Shown in pieces: positions 33,358 through 41,501 of a stretch of 64,000 nucleotides of DNA. A program made the translations under genes and the position numbers. A model generated the notes under the pieces. The model saw only the letters and a list, made by a program, of their open reading frames with translations. It did no database searches and was not told the DNA's origin. This DNA comes from Minicystis rosea (GTDB lineage Bacteria > Myxococcota_A > Polyangia > Polyangiales > Polyangiaceae), in NCBI GenBank assembly GCA_001931535.1, contig CP016211.1:5439573-5503572 (forward strand), read 5' to 3'. The stretch's first letter is position 1. Each line of letters starts with the position of its first letter.

Positions 33358-33793
33358 AGTAGGCGACCGCCTGCCAACCGTTCGCCGTGCACATGTAGAA
33401 GTCGGCGCACCCCGTGAGGCACACCTTCTCGGCGCACCCGAGCGCGGCCTCGACGGGACAGTCGGGGTCTTGGAGATCCGGCGTGCAGTTTTGCTTCTGC
33501 CCCGTGGTGTCGATCTCCACCGGCGTGCACGGGCCCGCGTCGGGGAGGCCGCCGCCGCTGCCGCTGCCGCCTGCGCCGCCGTCGGGCGCTTCACAGACCG
33601 CGACGCTCACCCACGTGCCGTCGACGCAATCGTAGAGGCTCGTGCAGGTCGGATCGTCGCAGGTGCCGCCGCGCCCCGAAGGGCAACCGCCCGACGGGAT
33701 CTGACCGCAAGGCACGGGCGCGGGCAGCGTGGGACAGCCCGCGACGCTCACGAAAAGCAGAAAAAGGCCTGGAATGAGGCGCAGCGCGCGCAT
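33323..33793 (-). CDS. Cysteine-rich lipoprotein
   Basis: A 156-residue protein. The ATG at 33793 has GGAG upstream; signal MRALRLIPGLFLLFVSVAGC with lipidation Cys20. The mature part has about 14 cysteines arranged as two similar modules (CDDPTCTSLYDCVDGTWVSVAVC and CAEKVCLTGCADFYMCTANGW), separated by a Gly/Ser linker. The modules suggest disulfide-bonded repeats at the surface. This architecture is frequent in Polyangiales and of unknown role. Its 3' end lies in a 110-bp duplication. Confidence 0.8.
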   Translation of the reverse strand: MRALRLIPGLFLLFVSVAGCPTLPAPVPCGQIPSGGCPSGRGGTCDDPTCTSLYDCVDGTWVSVAVCEAPDGGAGGSGSGGGLPDAGPCTPVEIDTTGQKQNCTPDLQDPDCPVEAALGCAEKVCLTGCADFYMCTANGWQAVAYCDEDGGLIVTP

Positions 33794-33833
33794 GGGGCTC
33801 CACCGTAACGCAAACGCGTCTACTATGCGCGCC

Positions 33834-34433
33834 ATGCGAGCTTGCGCCACCGCCAATGCCGTCTTCCTCGGTCTCGTCCTCGCGACGGCGTCCTTCGTCG
33901 CCTGCGCCGGCGGATCGACGCCGCCCGAGGCTCCGCCTGCAGGCCCCGCCGCGAGCGCCGTGGCCACGACCACGACCGCCCCGGTGCCCACCGTTGCCCC
34001 GGTCGAGGCGCCGAAGAAGGCCACGCCGCACACCGCAGCCGACTGCAAGAACCTCGTGAGCGAGATCGCCAACGATCCGCCCGCGAACGGCGTGCCCGTC
34101 AACAACGCGATGACCACCAAGGACGCGGGCGCGGCCGATCGGCTCGAGCCGCTCACGGAGCTCATCAAGTCGAAGCGCGACGGCTTCCGCTGTTGCTTCG
34201 ACATCTACGCCAAGTCGAACCCCGGCGCGCAGGGCGCGATGAAGCTCCACCTCGAGCTGAAGCCGGATGGGACGTTGACCCAGGTCTCGTTCCTCGACAC
34301 GCCGAACCGCGTGAACGCGCCCGAGGTCGAGTCGTGCATGAGCGATCTCGCCAAGGGCCTCACGTACCCGAAGTCGCCGAGCGGCAAAGAGACGAAGTTC
34401 ACCTATCCCTTCGACTTCAAGGCGCGCCGCTGA
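33834..34433 (+). CDS. AgmX/PglI C-terminal-type lipoprotein
   Basis: A 199-residue lipoprotein (signal ending FVAC, Cys24; an ATG 9 bp upstream is possible). After an Ala/Pro/Thr-rich linker the domain reads DGFRCCFDIYAKSNPGAQGAMKLHLELKPDGTLTQVSFLDTP, then ESCMSDLAKGLTYPKSPSGKETKFTYPF. This is the TonB-C-like pattern of AgmX/PglI C-terminal domains found in myxobacterial gliding and envelope proteins. Precise role unknown. It starts divergently from the Cys-rich lipoprotein gene and lies 7 bp before the next gene. Confidence 0.82.
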   Translation: MRACATANAVFLGLVLATASFVACAGGSTPPEAPPAGPAASAVATTTTAPVPTVAPVEAPKKATPHTAADCKNLVSEIANDPPANGVPVNNAMTTKDAGAADRLEPLTELIKSKRDGFRCCFDIYAKSNPGAQGAMKLHLELKPDGTLTQVSFLDTPNRVNAPEVESCMSDLAKGLTYPKSPSGKETKFTYPFDFKARR

Positions 34434-34440
34434 ACCCGAC

Positions 34441-36039
34441 GTGACCACCGAAGCGCCGATCCTCCAGCGCGCGGCCGCGGGCCGCAACGCTTACGCCGAG
34501 CTGCTCCGCGACACGCGCGGCCTGCGCCGCGAGCAGCAGCAGGCGCGCGAGGCGTGGTTCGCGCGCCTCGGCGCCGACAAGAAGGACGACACGCTCTTCG
34601 AGCTGGAGATCCTGCTGAAGGGCCTCGCGTGCTTCGCCAACCCGCGCAACCACCCGGGCGCGGGCCGCCGGCAGACGACCGTGAGCCTCGACTTCCGCGA
34701 GCACCTCGGCCTCGCGCAGGGCGGCATGGCGCGCGTGGTGCAGCTCTCCCGCGCGCTCCTCGGCGATCAGGATCGGGCCTTCGTCTTCCAGCGTTACTTG
34801 GAGACGGTGCTGCCCGAGGACATCGCGCGCACCAAGCTCCTCCACGCCGCCATGGCGCAGGAGACGCCGGAGGCGAGCCTCTTCGTGCTGCGCCACGGCT
34901 TCACCAACATGATCGAGGTCGGCTCGGGCCTCTTGCGCCTCTCGCGCCTGCCCTTCCGGCTCTTCTACGCGCACCTCGCCACCGCGATGCGCGAGATCGC
35001 GCAGAGCGCCTTCTTCAACCCGCTGAGCGCGCTCGAGTTCCGCCCCGAGTTCGATCGCATCGCCTCGGCGCAGGTGCTGGAGCTGATCCAGAGCGTGCCC
35101 GGTGAGCAGGCGCATCGCCTCGTGGCGCTCACCTTCCTCTCGCTCTTCCGCATGCTGCGCTACTGCCGGCTGCTCGACGCCATCGCGATCGATCACACCG
35201 ATCGCCGCGTCGCGGGCCGCGCGTACCTCGTCTTCGCGGTGATGCGCAGCGACGCGCGCGCGCTCGGCAACTTCCTCCGAAGGCGCGCGGGCGCGCTGCT
35301 CTCGGAGAGCTTCGAGCGCGATCTGTTCCGCATCCCCGCGCGCGAGCTCGACGGCCGCTACGAAGAGATGCTCGCCGAAGGCCACCGCCTCATGGGCATC
35401 AAGGGCGCGCTCGCCGGCGTGGCCGCGAACCTGCGCCTCGAGATGCGGCGCACCTTCGAGCACGAGCTGCCGCCCGCCGACGCGAGCACGCCCGAGCACG
35501 AGCTTCGAAACCGCCTGCGCGCCGTGGTCGCGAACCTGCGCCCCACGCTGCAGAACGCCATCTTGTTCCTCGGTCGCTCGCTCGGCGCGCGCCTCGAAGA
35601 GGGCCGCGTCTTCGACGATCAAGCCGCCCGTCGCTCGACCAGCGAGCGCCTTCGCCGCGACGTGTGGATGTTCGCGCAGATCACGCGCGCCTTCGCCATC
35701 AAGGCGCGCCACACCGATCCGCGGGCCGACACGTGGTCGACAGCGGCGAACCTCTCGTTCGTGCGGGAGTTCCTCAACTACTTCCGCGCCATGGGCTACC
35801 CGCTCCTGCGCGTCGGCGACTACGGCCGCGTGGACGCGTTCACCGCCGCCATGAGCGGCCTCGCCGACGCCGACCTGCTCGATCCCGCGCGCCTCTCCGC
35901 AGCAGCGGCCGAGTGCGAGGCCTTCCACAAATTTCTCATCGAGCTCTTCGACGCCATCTCGCAGCGCGAGGAGCTCATCGGCGTGCCCTTCGATCGGCCC
36001 GCCGCGGCCCGCGCCCTCAAGCTGTATCTGGGCTCGTGA
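34441..36039 (+). CDS. Large helical protein of unknown function
   Basis: A 532-residue cytosolic protein starting with GTG at 34441, 7 bp after the AgmX-type gene. It is almost entirely helical and Arg/Leu/Ala-rich, with segments such as FELEILLKGLACFANPRNHP and WSTAANLSFVREFLNYFRAMG. No motif, signal peptide or membrane segment was recognised. Similar proteins occur in other Polyangiales by my recollection, but no name is attached. Its last 23 bp overlap the 3' end of the convergent transporter gene. Confidence 0.7.
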   Translation: MTTEAPILQRAAAGRNAYAELLRDTRGLRREQQQAREAWFARLGADKKDDTLFELEILLKGLACFANPRNHPGAGRRQTTVSLDFREHLGLAQGGMARVVQLSRALLGDQDRAFVFQRYLETVLPEDIARTKLLHAAMAQETPEASLFVLRHGFTNMIEVGSGLLRLSRLPFRLFYAHLATAMREIAQSAFFNPLSALEFRPEFDRIASAQVLELIQSVPGEQAHRLVALTFLSLFRMLRYCRLLDAIAIDHTDRRVAGRAYLVFAVMRSDARALGNFLRRRAGALLSESFERDLFRIPARELDGRYEEMLAEGHRLMGIKGALAGVAANLRLEMRRTFEHELPPADASTPEHELRNRLRAVVANLRPTLQNAILFLGRSLGARLEEGRVFDDQAARRSTSERLRRDVWMFAQITRAFAIKARHTDPRADTWSTAANLSFVREFLNYFRAMGYPLLRVGDYGRVDAFTAAMSGLADADLLDPARLSAAAAECEAFHKFLIELFDAISQREELIGVPFDRPAAARALKLYLGS

Positions 36040-37261
36040 TCCGCCGGGCCCGCGAGCCCGCGAGCCACGCGAACGCCGACACGAGCAGGGCCGCAGGGAG
36101 GAAGTACATCCCCACCTGCAAGCCCCGCGCGCCCGAGCAGAACGCGCGCGCATCACCGGCCGCATCGGAGATGTGACCGATGAGCGGCGGCGACACGAGA
36201 TCACCGAACAGGTGAATCATGAAGATCGACACGGCCATCGCCGTCGCGCGCAGCGCTGGAGGCACCGTGTGCAAGACGGCTGCGTTCACCGGCGACACGC
36301 TCGTGAAGACGGCCAGCTCGCACGCAGCCAGTGCCACGAGGAACAACGTCGCCGTGGGCATGCGCAGCGCGACGAACGCGAGCGGCGCGGCGATGAACGA
36401 GGTCCACGCGCACACGCGCAGGTAGGCCTGCGATCGATCGGCGCCCGGCCAGCGCTCCGCGAGCACGCCACCAATCGCGGTCCCCGCGAGCCCCGTGACG
36501 ACGGTGATCGTCCCGAAGTACGAGTCGGCCTGATGCAGCTCGAGGCAGAGCTTGCGATACAAGAACGGCGCAGCCCACGCCGTGAACCCGCCGAGCGCGA
36601 ACGTCTGCGCCACATACCCGACCACGGTGAGCACGTACTGCGGCGAGCGCGCGAGCTGCTTGTACGCGACCATCGCGGGCTGCTTCGCCTCCGTGGTCGC
36701 CACGCGCGGCGGCTCGCGGAGCAGCAGCGTGACGAGCGCGAGCAGAAGCCCCGGCCCGCCCGCGATGAAGAACGCCGAGCGCCATCCATAGCGATGCTCG
36801 AGCAGACCTCCGATGATGAAGCCCAGCGCGGAGCCCACCGGAATGGCGACGTAGAACGTCGTGAGCATGCGGTTCTTCGACGCCGGCGTGGCGAGATCAT
36901 CGATGATCGTCGGGCCCAGCGTCGCGTAGCTCGCCTCGCCCACGCCGACCGCGATGCGCGCCGCGATCATGGCCCCATACGTCGGCGCGAGGCCCGAGAG
37001 CACGGTCGCGAGCGACCACAGCGCGACCCCTGCGGCGATGAGCCCTTTGCGCGGATAGCGATCGCCGAGATACCCGAAGATCGGGCTCGTGACGAAGTAC
37101 CCGAGCATGAACGCCGTCGTCACCCACCCGGTCTGCGCATCGTCGAGCTTGAGGCTCTCCTGAATGCGCGGGCTCACCGCCATCACCAGGAAGCGATCGA
37201 GGTAATTGACGAGGTTCAGCGCAGTCAGGATCCCGAGGATCACGAGGCGATGCTGGATCAC
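36017..37261 (-). CDS. MFS transporter, Spinster-like
   Basis: A 414-residue inner-membrane protein with about 12 transmembrane segments. The N-terminus ALNLVNYLDRFLVMAVSPRIQ and the motif A-like loop GYLGDRYPRKG between TM2 and TM3 fit the Spns/Spinster branch of the major facilitator superfamily, whose members export lipids or organic anions by proton coupling. WRSAFFIAGGPGLLLALVTLLLREPP is the usual TM6 region. The substrate cannot be told. It is convergent with and overlaps the preceding gene by 23 bp at their 3' ends. Confidence 0.9.
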   Translation of the reverse strand: MIQHRLVILGILTALNLVNYLDRFLVMAVSPRIQESLKLDDAQTGWVTTAFMLGYFVTSPIFGYLGDRYPRKGLIAAGVALWSLATVLSGLAPTYGAMIAARIAVGVGEASYATLGPTIIDDLATPASKNRMLTTFYVAIPVGSALGFIIGGLLEHRYGWRSAFFIAGGPGLLLALVTLLLREPPRVATTEAKQPAMVAYKQLARSPQYVLTVVGYVAQTFALGGFTAWAAPFLYRKLCLELHQADSYFGTITVVTGLAGTAIGGVLAERWPGADRSQAYLRVCAWTSFIAAPLAFVALRMPTATLFLVALAACELAVFTSVSPVNAAVLHTVPPALRATAMAVSIFMIHLFGDLVSPPLIGHISDAAGDARAFCSGARGLQVGMYFLPAALLVSAFAWLAGSRARRITSPDTA

Positions 37262-37530
37262 CGGAGGAGGCTACCCCGGAACCTCGATCGCGGGGCAGCG
37301 CCGTGACGCGCCGCTCGGATCACAGCCGAAAAGCCGCGTAGACGACACGAATGGACAAAACACGAAAGGACGGCTGGCCATCGCCACACCGTCCGTTCGT
37401 GGAAACCTTGCAGGCTCTCGTCACATCACGGTGACGCCTCTCAATGAAGAGAGGTTCGCGCCCGCTTGGGCCTCGCACGAGCCTCCCGACGAGGCCGCTC
37501 TCACGAGGCCCCCCCGGTCAGCTCCGTCCT

Positions 37531-37854
37531 TCATTCGGACTCGTCGTGCGCCGGTGCAGCAGCAGGAGCAGGCTGCTCGGCGGGCTTCGCCGCCTTGGAG
37601 CCACGCTTCGCCGGGGCGCGCTTCGCCGTCTTCTTGGCGGCGCCGCGCTTCGGAGCCGCGCGCTTCGCCGTCTTCTTGGCGGCGGCACGCTTCGGAGCCG
37701 CGCGCTTCGCCGTCTTCTTGGCGGCACCGCGCTTCGCCGCCGTCTTCTTCGCGGCCGGCTTCTTCGCGACCTTGCCCGCCTTCGCAGCGGCCGGCTTCTT
37801 CGCGGTCTTGGTCACCTTCTTGGCCGACTTCTTCGCAGTCTTCTTGGCAGCCAT
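37531..37854 (-). CDS. Histone H1-like Lys/Ala-rich DNA-binding protein
   Basis: A 107-residue protein with AGGAGG upstream of ATG 37854. About 60% is Lys and Ala, with repeats KKTAKRAAPKRGAA (14 residues; 42-bp DNA repeat at about 37619-37740, three copies) and a short acidic tail. This composition is shared with eukaryotic H1 tails and bacterial HctB/AlgP-like proteins, which bind DNA without base specificity and compact the nucleoid. The repeat number is likely to vary between strains. Its promoter candidate lies at 37931-37960. Confidence 0.85.
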   Translation of the reverse strand: MAAKKTAKKSAKKVTKTAKKPAAAKAGKVAKKPAAKKTAAKRGAAKKTAKRAAPKRAAAKKTAKRAAPKRGAAKKTAKRAPAKRGSKAAKPAEQPAPAAAPAHDESE

Positions 37855-38243
37855 GGGAAATCCTCCTGAGGTCGCCCCCACCCGTCCACAAACCCCTGAT
37901 CGGGACGGCGAGGCAACAGATGTTGCAGGACATATATTGCCACGCATGGTGATGCGTCAAGGAAAATCTTGCGGGCCATAAACCCGCGTACACGGCGACT
38001 TCCGTGAGGAGGGCTCCGCAAGCGTTGCGGAGGGAACGCCGGATCAGGGCAAAACCACGGGATTTCTTGACAAGAAAACCGTCCGCAACAGGGCCATTTG
38101 CGATCCAATTGTCTTGACAATCAGTCCATATTCGAGGGTGACGTGGCAGATCGCGCTGCACGGGACGCGCTTGTGGCCCGGGTCTCTCCCCGCTAGGGTC
38201 GCCGCTCGCGCAGGCGCAAAAGGCGTGCGGAGGAATGGGAGAC
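37855..38243. other. Divergent control region of the H1-like and OmpA genes
   Basis: AT-richer than its surroundings. It holds the minus-strand promoter at 37931-37960 and two short palindromes that share TCTTGACAA: TTTCTTG-A-CAAGAAA (38063-38077) and ATTGTC-TT-GACAAT (38108-38121). Both overlap a TTGACA -35-like box on the plus strand, but neither has a convincing -10 at normal spacing. No gene is seen. Confidence 0.45.
37931..37960 (-). promoter_or_regulatory. Sigma-70-type promoter of the H1-like gene with an inverted repeat in the spacer
   Basis: On the minus strand TTGACG (37960-37955) and TATATG (37936-37931) are 18 bp apart, about 77 bp before the start codon. The spacer holds ACGCAT-CACC-ATGCGT (37957-37942), a dyad in the place where a repressor would block polymerase. 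Confidence 0.55.
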
Positions 38244-39059
38244 ATGGCGAAACGTCGTTCGTCGCGGATGTCGCTCGGGCTCGCGGGCACCGCTCTCGTC
38301 GCCGCGCTCGGCGTCGGCTGCGCGCACTCGGAGGACGAGTGGCAAGCCAAGCTGCGCGAGGTCTCGGACCTCAAGGCCGAGATCGATCGCGAGAAGGGCT
38401 CGTCGAAAAAGGCGCTCGCGGACGGAGACGAGAAGCTCACCCGCTTGGAGCGTGAGCTGCGCGCCGCAGGGATCGATCCCGCCAACGTGGCGCCGAACGC
38501 AGAAGCCCAAGCGCGCGCGCTCGAGGAGCACCGCCGCCACGCGGAGCAGCTCGAGGCCGCGAAGAAGCGGTTCGCCCTCCTGCGCGAGAAGCTCGCGCCG
38601 TTCGCGAAAGACGGGCTCGCCGTCGTGGTGCGCAACAACCGGATCGTGATCCGGTTGCCCGGCGACACGCTCTTCGACAACGGGCGCGAGACGTTGAGGC
38701 GCGACGGCAAGGAGCTGCTCTCCAAGGTCGCCGAGGTGCTGCGAAACGACAAGGGCCTCGCGGCCCGATCGTGGCAGATCGCCGGCCACGTCGAGAGCGG
38801 CAAGCCCGGTGGTGCGTTCAAGGACGCCTGGGGCATGAGCGCGATGCGCGCCCGCGAGGTGGTCGCCTTCCTCGTGCAACCGCAGGACAAGGGCGGCGGC
38901 GGCCTCGCCGCGGGACGTTGGAGCGCCGCGGGCTACGGCGACGCGGATCCGATCGATCCAGGCGACTCGGCGGAGGCGAAAAAGCAGAATCGCCGTTGCG
39001 AGATCGTAGCCGTGCCCAACGTCGAGGAGACGATCGAACTCAAGGATCTCGGGAGGTGA
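38244..39059 (+). CDS. OmpA/MotB-family lipoprotein
   Basis: A 271-residue lipoprotein. ATG 38244 is preferred over ATG 38235, which would sit too close to GGAGG. Lipobox GVGC (about Cys26). Residues 35-120 are a charged coiled coil (DLKAEIDREKGSSKKALADG). The C-terminal OmpA-like domain has DTLFDNGRETLRRDGKELLSKVAEVL, WSAAGYGDADP and the NRRCEIV end, the usual peptidoglycan (diaminopimelate)-binding layout with NRR. It links the outer membrane to the wall. It starts an operon with Ppx/GppA, 4 bp apart. Confidence 0.87.
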   Translation: MAKRRSSRMSLGLAGTALVAALGVGCAHSEDEWQAKLREVSDLKAEIDREKGSSKKALADGDEKLTRLERELRAAGIDPANVAPNAEAQARALEEHRRHAEQLEAAKKRFALLREKLAPFAKDGLAVVVRNNRIVIRLPGDTLFDNGRETLRRDGKELLSKVAEVLRNDKGLAARSWQIAGHVESGKPGGAFKDAWGMSAMRAREVVAFLVQPQDKGGGGLAAGRWSAAGYGDADPIDPGDSAEAKKQNRRCEIVAVPNVEETIELKDLGR

Positions 39060-39063
39060 TGGC

Positions 39064-39996
39064 ATGCGCGTCGCGACGATCGACATCGGCACCAACTCCG
39101 TCCTGCTCCTGATCGCCGAACACCGCGGCCCGGAGCTCGTTCCCGTGCTGGAGCGAGCCACCATCACGCGCCTCGGTCGCGGCGTGGACCGCACGCGCGC
39201 GCTCGACGCCGAGGCCGTCGCGGCGACGCTCGCGTGCCTCGCCGAATATGCCGCGGAGATCCAGCGCGCGGGCGTGGAGCGCGTCGACGCAGTGGGCACG
39301 AGCGCGATGCGCGACGCGCAGGGCGGCGAGCAATTCCGCGCGCGCGCAGCAGAGATCCTGGGGTGCGAGCCGCGCGTGATCTCGGGCGACGAAGAGGCCG
39401 ATCTCACGTTCGCCGGCGCCCTCGCCGGGCTCTCGATCGAAGGCCCGGTGGTGGTCTTCGATCTCGGCGGAGGCAGCACCGAGATCATCCGCGGCCGCGC
39501 GAGCGCACGCGGCGATACGCCGGATCGCGGCGTGAGCCTCGACATCGGCAGCGTGCGCTTGACCGAGCGACACTTGCATGCCGATCCGCCGCGCGCGGAC
39601 GAGATCGCGGCCGCGCGTCGCGATGCACGCACCGCGCTGGACGGGCTCGGCACCGATTGGCTCGGCGACGCCGCGGGCGGTGCCGCACGCCTGGTCGGCG
39701 TCGCCGGCACCGTGACGACGCTCGCTGCATACGCGCTCGGCGTAGCGCCCTACGATCCCTCACGCGTGCACGGCGCGCGGCTCGATGCGGCCACGATCGC
39801 GCGCGTCGCGGCCGATCTCGCGCGCGTATCGCTCGCCGAACGACGCGCCCTTCCAGCCATCGATCCCAAGCGCGCAGACGTCATCGTGGCGGGCGCGACG
39901 ATCGTCGAAGAGGTGCTGTCCTGGTCCGGCGCCGCTGAGCTGATCGTGTCTGACCGCGGCGTGCGTTGGGGTTTGGCGAAGCGCCTCGCCTCCTGA
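39064..39996 (+). CDS. Exopolyphosphatase / pppGpp phosphatase family (Ppx/GppA)
   Basis: A 310-residue cytosolic enzyme of the ASKHA fold, the length of the short Ppx form. Motifs: TIDIGTNSVLLLIAE (phosphate 1), SGDEEADLTFAGA, VVFDLGGGSTEI (phosphate 2) and DRGVRWGLAKRL at the end. It hydrolyses polyphosphate or guanosine pentaphosphate; which cannot be told from sequence. Lacks the C-terminal HD-like domain of long Ppx. Co-transcribed with the OmpA lipoprotein. Confidence 0.92.
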   Translation: MRVATIDIGTNSVLLLIAEHRGPELVPVLERATITRLGRGVDRTRALDAEAVAATLACLAEYAAEIQRAGVERVDAVGTSAMRDAQGGEQFRARAAEILGCEPRVISGDEEADLTFAGALAGLSIEGPVVVFDLGGGSTEIIRGRASARGDTPDRGVSLDIGSVRLTERHLHADPPRADEIAAARRDARTALDGLGTDWLGDAAGGAARLVGVAGTVTTLAAYALGVAPYDPSRVHGARLDAATIARVAADLARVSLAERRALPAIDPKRADVIVAGATIVEEVLSWSGAAELIVSDRGVRWGLAKRLAS

Positions 39997-40358
39997 CGAC
40001 GCGACCGCGAGGGCGGCGGCGCGCCGCGCATCCGCTGCGAAATCGCCGAGAATCGTCGGGGCGAACGCTCTCGCATCGAGCGCGCCTTTCGACGTCGCAG
40101 CGCCTGCGCCCGACAGCGAGATGCGGCCGGTCGAGCCGGGCAAAAGGGGTCCTCTCGGGCAATGACCTCCGGCAGGTCCCCACTCGACGCGACGGGATTC
40201 GTCCCCACAATGTGGCAGGCATTCCCGCCGCGCCGCCGATGCGTCGCGATTGGGAAAGGGTCGGTGCAGCGCGGCCGACCGCAATGAGAAGGCGACGAAA
40301 CCGCTCGGAAAAGACCGCGAAATCCGGCCATTCTGGCTCGCCTCGGCCGCCTTTTTAT
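39997..40358. other. Intergenic region after ppx
   Basis: No coding frame with good codon bias was seen. The part near 40240-40350 is moderately AT-richer and leads into the promoter at 40359. I see no terminator hairpin with a T-run after the Ppx/GppA gene here. Confidence 0.35.
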
Positions 40359-40387
40359 TTGACACAAATGGCCGCTCTAACTAGAGT
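40359..40387 (+). promoter_or_regulatory. Sigma-70-type promoter candidate
   Basis: TTGACA (40359-40364) and TAGAGT (40382-40387) are separated by 17 bp, in an unusually AT-rich patch. A transcript from it would start near 40393 and lead into the candidate structured RNA, and further on to cdnL. Confidence 0.5.
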
Positions 40388-40392
40388 GCGCG

Positions 40393-40597
40393 CGCCTGGC
40401 GCAAACTACCCCTTTCCGGGGGTACCCTTCGACACGCGGTCCTCCTGCTGACCTCCCGGGAAGCTACCGGAGCAAGGCACACCGAAGCTCACGTCGTCCG
40501 TTCGACAGTCTCGGTTTGACCTGCCGGGCCCGTGTGCCCAGCAGACTGACTACGTGAAATGACGGTGTGCAAAGCGCGCGTGCACGTGCAGTTTTTG
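40393..40597 (+). ncRNA. Candidate structured RNA (small RNA or cdnL leader)
   Basis: No open frame. Nested complementary segments are visible: CTGCTG (40445-40450) with CAGCAG (40539-40544), and GGCACAC (40476-40482) with GTGTGCC (40532-40538), the two right arms being contiguous. Between the left arms CTCCCGG/CCGGAG can form a third stem, giving a three-way junction. Separate hairpins are TACCCC/GGGGTA (40407-40424) and GTCG/CGAC (40493-40506). A GTGCA/TGCAC stem then a T-run at 40592-40596 would end the RNA. It does not match tmRNA, RNase P, 6S, SRP or a riboswitch class that I recognise. Confidence 0.4.
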
Positions 40598-40640
40598 GGA
40601 ATGTCTGCCGGAGGTCGTCGGTTTCCGGCCGGACCATAGT

Positions 40641-40680
40641 GATCCAAACCCTGGGGCCGGTGCCGCCGGCCCCATCGTCG
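40641..40680. repeat. REP-like palindrome variant (GGGGCCGG/CCGGCCCC)
   Basis: AAACCCTGGGGCCGG, a 5-nt loop and CCGGCCCCATCG. Same flanks (AAACCC and CCATCG) and GGGGCC core as the elements at 30609 and 32977, in the leader of cdnL. May form a hairpin in the transcript. Confidence 0.55.
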
Positions 40681-40851
40681 CCGAAGGCCGGCGGGGCGCC
40701 GACCTCACGCGACGATTCGATTGCCGAGACGTTCGGAGAGGCACGGCGCCCGCCGTGGCCTTGGTCGGTGCACCGACAGCAAAACGGTTAATCCGTCCGA
40801 TCGGCTCGGGCAAGAAAAAGGCACGGCGGGGCGATGGGCAAAGGAGACGAT

Positions 40852-41358
40852 ATGCAGGCTCGTTCGGAGATCCAGTTCAAGGTGGGCGACAAGGCGGTCT
40901 ACCCGGCCCAGGGCGTGGCTGAGGTCGTGAACATCGAAGAGAAGGACATCGCCGGGAACCGTCAGCGCTTCTACGTTCTCAGGATCCTCGACACCGATCG
41001 CAAGATCATGGTCCCCGTCAGCAACGCGAGCGCCGTCGGCCTTCGTCAGGTCATCTCGGAGCAGGAAATCCGCGAGATTTTCGACATCCTCCGCGAGCGC
41101 ACGATCGCTTTCGACAACCAGACGTGGAACCGCCGCTATCGCGGCTTCATGGACAAGATCAAGACAGGCTCGATTTACGACGTAGCCGAGGTGCTGCGCG
41201 ATCTCTACCGGCTGAAGACGGACAAGCAACTCAGCTTCGGTGAGCGCCGCATGCTCGACACCGCGCGCTCGTTGATCGTGAAAGAGATCGCCATCTCGCG
41301 CGACCAGACCGAGGATCAGGTCAAGGCCGAGATCGAAGCGATCTTCATGGCGAACTAG
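40852..41358 (+). CDS. cdnL: CdnL, CarD-family RNA polymerase-binding regulator
   Basis: A 168-residue protein. ATG 40852 has AAAGGAG upstream; an ATG 18 bp earlier is less good. The N-terminal RNAP-interaction module (residues about 5-65, FKVGDKAVYPAQGVAEVVNIEEKDIAGNRQRFYVLRIL) and the helical C-terminal domain (WNRRYRGFMDKIKTGSIYDVAEVLRDLY and LSFGERRMLDTARSLIVKEI) match CdnL of Myxococcus closely. It has no HMGA-like tail, so it is CdnL, not CarD itself. CdnL stabilises open complexes at rRNA and other housekeeping promoters and is essential in Myxococcus. Followed by a clear hairpin. Confidence 0.95.
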   Translation: MQARSEIQFKVGDKAVYPAQGVAEVVNIEEKDIAGNRQRFYVLRILDTDRKIMVPVSNASAVGLRQVISEQEIREIFDILRERTIAFDNQTWNRRYRGFMDKIKTGSIYDVAEVLRDLYRLKTDKQLSFGERRMLDTARSLIVKEIAISRDQTEDQVKAEIEAIFMAN

Positions 41359-41402
41359 AAAAGCCCCGCGCCTCGGGCGCGTGAAGGCAACTGCCACGAA
41401 CG

Positions 41403-41423
41403 AGGGCCGCCGAGCGCGGCCCT
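41403..41423 (+). terminator. Hairpin terminator of cdnL
   Basis: AGGGCCGC-CGAGC-GCGGCCCT, an 8-bp perfect stem with a 5-nt loop, followed by TCGGCGTTT, 44 bp after the cdnL stop. Confidence 0.65.
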
Positions 41424-41501
41424 TCGGCGTTTGTGGGCTCGAAGCGAAGCGCCTCGAGCGAGCAGCCACGGCCGGCGCGTCGCGACCTCTCGAGCAAGCA
41501 A

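Noticed and set aside
40451..40485. SRP (4.5S) RNA or cyclic-di-GMP riboswitch core
   Set aside because: Fragments such as GAAGCTACCGGAGCAAGGCA look similar, but the SRP GGAA tetraloop with its AGCA internal loop and the riboswitch order of conserved blocks are absent.
40852..41358. CarD itself
   Set aside because: The zinc-protein partner gene and the acidic/HMGA-like tail of CarD are missing; the 168-residue length matches CdnL.
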